Program-made: the position numbers and the translations under genes | Origin: JBBQKP01 sp038326995 | Lineage (GTDB): Bacteria > Planctomycetota > Phycisphaerae > Tepidisphaerales > Tepidisphaeraceae | DNA length: 15,780 nt | Assembly (NCBI GenBank): GCA_038326995.1 | Contig: JBBQKP010000064.1 | Location: 1-15,780, forward strand | Direction: 5' to 3' | Notes under the pieces: model-generated | Seen by the model: the letters and a program-made list of their open reading frames with translations, nothing else | Databases searched by the model: none | Told to the model about the DNA's origin: nothing | In this document: positions 13,472 through 15,780 of the stretch, piece after piece | Layout of the letters: each line of letters opens with the position of its first letter | Numbering within the stretch: position 1 is the first letter of the stretch

Positions 13472-14749
13472 ATGGACATCGAAACCATTCATTCATTTGA
13501 CTCATCTGACGTCCGCATGATTGATACTCGTCGACCTGATCCTCGCGCTGATTCTCGCAGGGAGACTGCCGTGCAGGCTGCGGTGCTGCGAGACGTGACG
13601 GCCGCGGATGGTACGACGCCGCATGCAAATCAGAAGGCGAAGAAGAAGTTCTGGTTGCCGGCTGTTCGCGAGGGCGTTGCCGTTCCCGAGGTTGGGACGC
13701 GGACGACAGGCCGGGTGGTTGGGTTTCTAGAGTGCGGGGCGGCGGTGCTCATGCTGCCGGAGAGTGTGCCCGCGCTGTTGTCGCCGAGGCATTATTCATG
13801 GATGGAACCGACGTGTGATCTGACCAAGCGACTGAAGATCGGGCAAGAACTCGCGGTGGAGGTGAGGAAGCTCCATACCAATGCCCTTGGCAAGACGAGG
13901 GTGAAGGTGAGTCATCGGCTGACGCGTCCCAACCCGTGGGAGCAGATCGATCAGGACCACCCGGCCGGCAGCAGAACGATGGGGCAGGTAATGGAGATTG
14001 GCCGATTCGGCATGTGGGTGGAGCTGGAGACGGGGTATAGCGCGATGGTGGCGAAGGAGGAGATCAGCTGGGGCCGAAAAAGCCCTAAAGCGGAGGAGCT
14101 ATTTGAGATCGGAGCGTGGATCGAGCTGGAGATTATGTCGACCGACAAAGAGAGTTGTTCGATCCTCGCCAGCCATCGCCGGGCGAGTGGCAACCCGTGG
14201 GTGACGATCGACCAGACACACCCGGTGGGAAGCATCGCGTGGGGAGTTGTGCGTGGTTTCTGCCGCGCCGGGATGCTTGTTGAGCTTGAGAATGGGCTTG
14301 TCGCGTTGGTGCCGCTGTTGGAGATCTCCTGGGTGACTCATAAGGCGCAGTCGATGGAATATTTCAAGCTCGGCGACCGCATCGAGGTGGTGATCCAATC
14401 GACGGACAAGCAGAGGGAGCGGATCTGCGCGAGCCATCGCGAGACATTGGCGAACCCGTGGGAGGCGTTCCTGACGCGGCATGCGATCGGGAGTGTGTCG
14501 ACGGGAATCGTACAGAAGAGCGTTAACTACGGGCTGTTCGTGATAATTGAGGACGGGTTCGTCGGGTTACTGCACAACAGCAAGCTCGGGCCAGGTGCGG
14601 TTTTGAACGTCGGCGACACGGTGCGCGTGCGGATCATCGACTGCAACCCTCAGGAACGGCGGATCGTTCTGGCGGACGCCACGAGTGAGCCGGTCGACTT
14701 CGCGAGTGAGTCGTGCGAAGCGCAGCAAATGATAAAGCAGGCGGCGTGA
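13472..14749 (+). CDS. Protein with four S1 RNA-binding domains (ribosomal protein S1-like)
   Basis: A 425-residue protein with a polar N-terminus (1-74) and four S1 OB-fold domains at about 75-149, 166-236, 253-323 and 340-402. Each of the first three ends in a SHR....NPW linker followed by HP.GS or HAIGS, the pattern of linkers in ribosomal protein S1. The domains have GxVxxxxxxGxxVEL-type strands (for example GQVMEIGRFGMWVELE). Domain 1 is the most divergent. The likely role is binding single-stranded RNA, either as bS1 on the 30S subunit or as a paralogue; E. coli S1 has six domains, so this is shorter. The ATG is preceded by AGGATAGG, one of the better SDs here. The 224-bp gap upstream, shared with lpxC, has G-tracts at 13386-13447. 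The next clear gene is rpsU. Confidence 0.85.
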   Translation: MDIETIHSFDSSDVRMIDTRRPDPRADSRRETAVQAAVLRDVTAADGTTPHANQKAKKKFWLPAVREGVAVPEVGTRTTGRVVGFLECGAAVLMLPESVPALLSPRHYSWMEPTCDLTKRLKIGQELAVEVRKLHTNALGKTRVKVSHRLTRPNPWEQIDQDHPAGSRTMGQVMEIGRFGMWVELETGYSAMVAKEEISWGRKSPKAEELFEIGAWIELEIMSTDKESCSILASHRRASGNPWVTIDQTHPVGSIAWGVVRGFCRAGMLVELENGLVALVPLLEISWVTHKAQSMEYFKLGDRIEVVIQSTDKQRERICASHRETLANPWEAFLTRHAIGSVSTGIVQKSVNYGLFVIIEDGFVGLLHNSKLGPGAVLNVGDTVRVRIIDCNPQERRIVLADATSEPVDFASESCEAQQMIKQAA

Positions 14750-14789
14750 AGAATGATGGACAGATTGGACATGATGAATCGCAATCAGA

Positions 14790-14936
14790 ATGTCGGCCGA
14801 AAAATCGTCGGTAGATAAATCGTCGTTAGATAAATCGTCGGTGGATAAATCGTCGGCGGATAAATTGTCGGTTGATAAATTGTCGGTTGATAAATGCATC
14901 ACGGGCCGGCGACACGGCGGAAGAGCAAGTGCTTAA
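14790..14936 (+). CDS. Possible 48-aa peptide of pentapeptide repeats (uncertain)
   Basis: An open frame from ATG 14790 to TAA 14934-14936 reads MSAE, then six pentapeptides of form K-S/L-S-V/L/A-D, then a basic tail (CITGRRHGGRASA). It exists because the 15-bp minisatellite at 14802-14891 keeps frame. No SD precedes it and no family is recognised. The opposite strand is open through the same repeats (LSTDN/LSTDD pentapeptides, frame 14902 to 14567, antisense to the S1 gene), so openness alone is weak evidence for coding. Confidence 0.2.
   Translation: MSAEKSSVDKSSLDKSSVDKSSADKLSVDKLSVDKCITGRRHGGRASA
14802..14891. repeat. Six-copy 15-bp minisatellite
   Basis: Six head-to-tail units of AAATCGTCGGTNGAT starting at 14802, 14817, 14832, 14847, 14862 and 14877. 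The last two are identical and share a C-to-T change; a degenerate seventh copy may precede it near 14787-14801. It begins 52 bp after the S1 gene stop. There are no spacers, so it is not a CRISPR array. Confidence 0.95.
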
Positions 14937-15241
14937 ACGGGAGCAATGAAAGGATCGGGTCGGCAGAGATGGAACTCCGCCGACGCGATCACTCTGAAGC
15001 GCCTCGCCTCCGCTCCATTTGCTTCCCGGCAGAGCCGTATCCTGCGGCGAGACCCTGATGAGCGTGCAGCCGGACGATCAGAAAATCGATGCAAACGCGT
15101 CAACCGCAGACTAGGATTTGACCGCGTTTGCACTGTTGGGAAAGCCCGATCCTGCCCTTTTTCGGAGTATCGGGAGAGGCAAAAAGAATAAATAAAATGC
15201 ATTTTCCCGAGCCATCGACAAGCCGGTGCCGGTCGCTTGCG
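14937..15241. other. Intergenic region with inverted repeats, no convincing gene
   Basis: Between the minisatellite and the rpsU promoter I see no recognisable protein. An 81-codon plus frame (14946-15191) follows GGGAG but is arginine-rich and unlike known families, and an 89-codon minus frame (15202-14933) covers the same DNA. Two inverted repeats lie at 15091-15131 (GCAAACGCG...CGCGTTTGC with TCAA/TTGA extension) and 15145-15174 (CCCGAT...ATCGGG), then an A/T-rich patch at 15180-15206. Confidence 0.5.
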
Positions 15242-15269
15242 TTGAACTTCCTGAAGGCCCGTGTATATT
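15242..15269 (+). promoter_or_regulatory. Candidate rpsU promoter
   Basis: TTGAAC (15242-15247) and TATATT (15264-15269) with a 16-bp spacer. The predicted leader of about 160 nt contains a 21-22 nt direct repeat (15306-15327, 15333-15353). Assigned by eye. Confidence 0.45.
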
Positions 15270-15305
15270 GGCCTTCCCGCTCGAAGGTCGGCCGGGGGCA
15301 GTTGT

Positions 15306-15353
15306 AGTCAAACTGTTTCAGTCAACATGTGCAGTCATACTGTTCAGTCAACA
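15306..15353. repeat. Direct repeat in the rpsU leader
   Basis: AGTCAAACTGTTTCAGTCAA plus CA (15306-15327) recurs as AGTCATACTGTTCAGTCAAC plus A (15333-15353), differing by one substitution and one deleted T, with a 27-nt period. The motif CAGTCA recurs within each copy. Confidence 0.85.
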
Positions 15354-15424
15354 AGTTATCAGGCAATTCAACAGTCCATTCGCAACGTCAATCCACCGAC
15401 GAAATTTCTGGACGCGACATCTGT

Positions 15425-15429
15425 AAGGA
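15425..15429 (+). promoter_or_regulatory. Strong Shine-Dalgarno AAGGA of rpsU
   Basis: AAGGA ends 5 nt before the ATG at 15435. It decides the start against the longer frame from 15261, and it stands out because most genes in the window lack an SD. Confidence 0.75.
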
Positions 15430-15434
15430 ACTCC

Positions 15435-15734
15435 ATGATCAAGGTCAAAGTACGAGGCAACGAAACCACCGAGCAGATGCTCAAACGCTTCAAAAAATTG
15501 TGCGAAAAGGAAGGCCTCGTAAAGGATATGAAGCGCCTGGCCCATTACGAAAAGCCCAGCGAGAAGAAGCGTCGTCGCGGCAGCCGCAAGCCGCTTCCGG
15601 TCGGAGCCCGGCCGGCCAGTCGCACGGGTGGAAGTAGCTCAGGCCCCGGCGGTGGCGGTGGTTTTGGTGGTGGCGGCGGCGGTGGTGGTCGATCCGGCGG
15701 CGGATACGGTGGTGGTGGCGGCGGCGGTCGATAA
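15435..15734 (+). CDS. rpsU: 30S ribosomal protein bS21 with a glycine-rich C-terminal extension
   Basis: bS21 sits on the 30S platform near the 3' end of 16S rRNA and takes part in start-site recognition. Residues 1-52 are the family core: MIKVKVRGNETTEQMLKRFK, then KLCEKEGLVKDMKRLAHYEK and the basic KKRRRGSRK. The usual protein has about 60-70 residues; this one has 99. Residues from about 65 onward form an extension that starts ARPASRTGG and becomes almost pure glycine with scattered S, P, F, R and Y (about 69-99), resembling the RGG/glycine-rich tails of RNA-binding proteins. The ATG follows AAGGA at good spacing; the upstream open frame (from 15261) has no ribosomal character. The glycine tract is coded mainly by GGT/GGC, which makes it repetitive and prone to length change. 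It stands alone after a long leader. Confidence 0.93.
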   Translation: MIKVKVRGNETTEQMLKRFKKLCEKEGLVKDMKRLAHYEKPSEKKRRRGSRKPLPVGARPASRTGGSSSGPGGGGGFGGGGGGGGRSGGGYGGGGGGGR

Positions 15735-15767
15735 TTCGGCACTGGCCGACTAAACATTTATTAGAGA

Positions 15768-15780
15768 TTAGGGTGGGCAC
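15768..15780. repeat. Probable start of another REP-like repeat, cut by the window end
   Basis: TTAGGGTGGGCAC at the edge resembles the opening TAGGGTGGGC of the palindrome at 5206. Too short to be sure. Confidence 0.35.

Noticed and set aside
14802..14891. CRISPR-like array
   Set aside because: Units are contiguous 15-mers without spacers, and no cas gene is present. The same applies to the 12- and 13-bp arrays.
14567..14902. Minus-strand frame with LSTDN/LSTDD pentapeptides running antisense into the S1 gene
   Set aside because: Its repeats follow from the 15-bp period and the rest is the shadow of the S1 C-terminus; kept only as a comment on the minisatellite.
15261..15434. N-terminal extension of rpsU from an upstream start at 15261
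   Set aside because: The bS21 core begins exactly at the ATG at 15435 with AAGGA upstream; the extension is the leader with its direct repeats.
15545..15757. Proline-rich minus-strand frame opposite the rpsU tail
   Set aside because: It is simply the complement of the glycine codons of bS21.

Overview
The window looks like a GC-rich, Gram-negative chromosome segment, most likely from a planctomycete of the Phycisphaerae type. This is an inference from content: an LpxC-FabZ fusion beside lpxA, a GmhA-like phosphoheptose isomerase, a DUF4058 protein, a bS21 with a glycine-rich tail, few Shine-Dalgarno (SD) sequences, and GTAGGGTGGG...CCCACCCTAC palindromic repeats of a kind I associate with planctomycete genomes. 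No 16S rRNA gene or other decisive marker is present. Most genes are ordinary housekeeping genes in short, mixed-strand units. I see no phage, insertion sequence, CRISPR array, defence island, tRNA or rRNA.

Layout. 1-800: biotin protein ligase (+), meeting a DUF4058 gene (-) tail to tail. 1657-3421: a minus-strand pair, a membrane-anchored GT2 glycosyltransferase overlapping a class I methyltransferase by about 92 bp. 3653-4807: a PilZ-domain protein and a GmhA-like sugar isomerase (+). 4808-5542: about 735 bp without a convincing gene, carrying two short tandem arrays and two REP-like palindromes. 5543-6673: M29 aminopeptidase (-). 6873-8447: glucose-6-phosphate dehydrogenase (+). 8573-9772: cytochrome b subunit of succinate dehydrogenase, a 76-aa putative lipoprotein and a strong terminator (+). 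9806-10945: aldo/keto reductase with a repeat insertion (+). 10963-13247: lpxC-fabZ then lpxA (-). 13472-14749: a protein with four S1 domains (+). 14790-15434: a six-copy 15-bp minisatellite, then a long rpsU leader. 15435-15734: rpsU (bS21) with a Gly-rich tail.

How the genes relate. lpxC-fabZ, lpxA, gmhA and perhaps the GT2/methyltransferase pair point to lipid A, heptose and surface glycan synthesis. The window ends with two translation-related genes (S1-repeat protein, bS21). Most start codons lack an SD. Four genes (DUF4058, lpxC-fabZ, M29, aldo/keto reductase) instead have a -10-like hexamer 5-10 nt before the start, as expected of leaderless mRNAs. rpsU stands out with AAGGA at ideal spacing and a long leader containing a 21-22 nt direct repeat. 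Short tandem arrays of 12-15 bp recur at five places, two of them in coding frames. The most promising leads are the rpsU locus (tail, SD and leader) and the minisatellite that forms an open pentapeptide-repeat frame.
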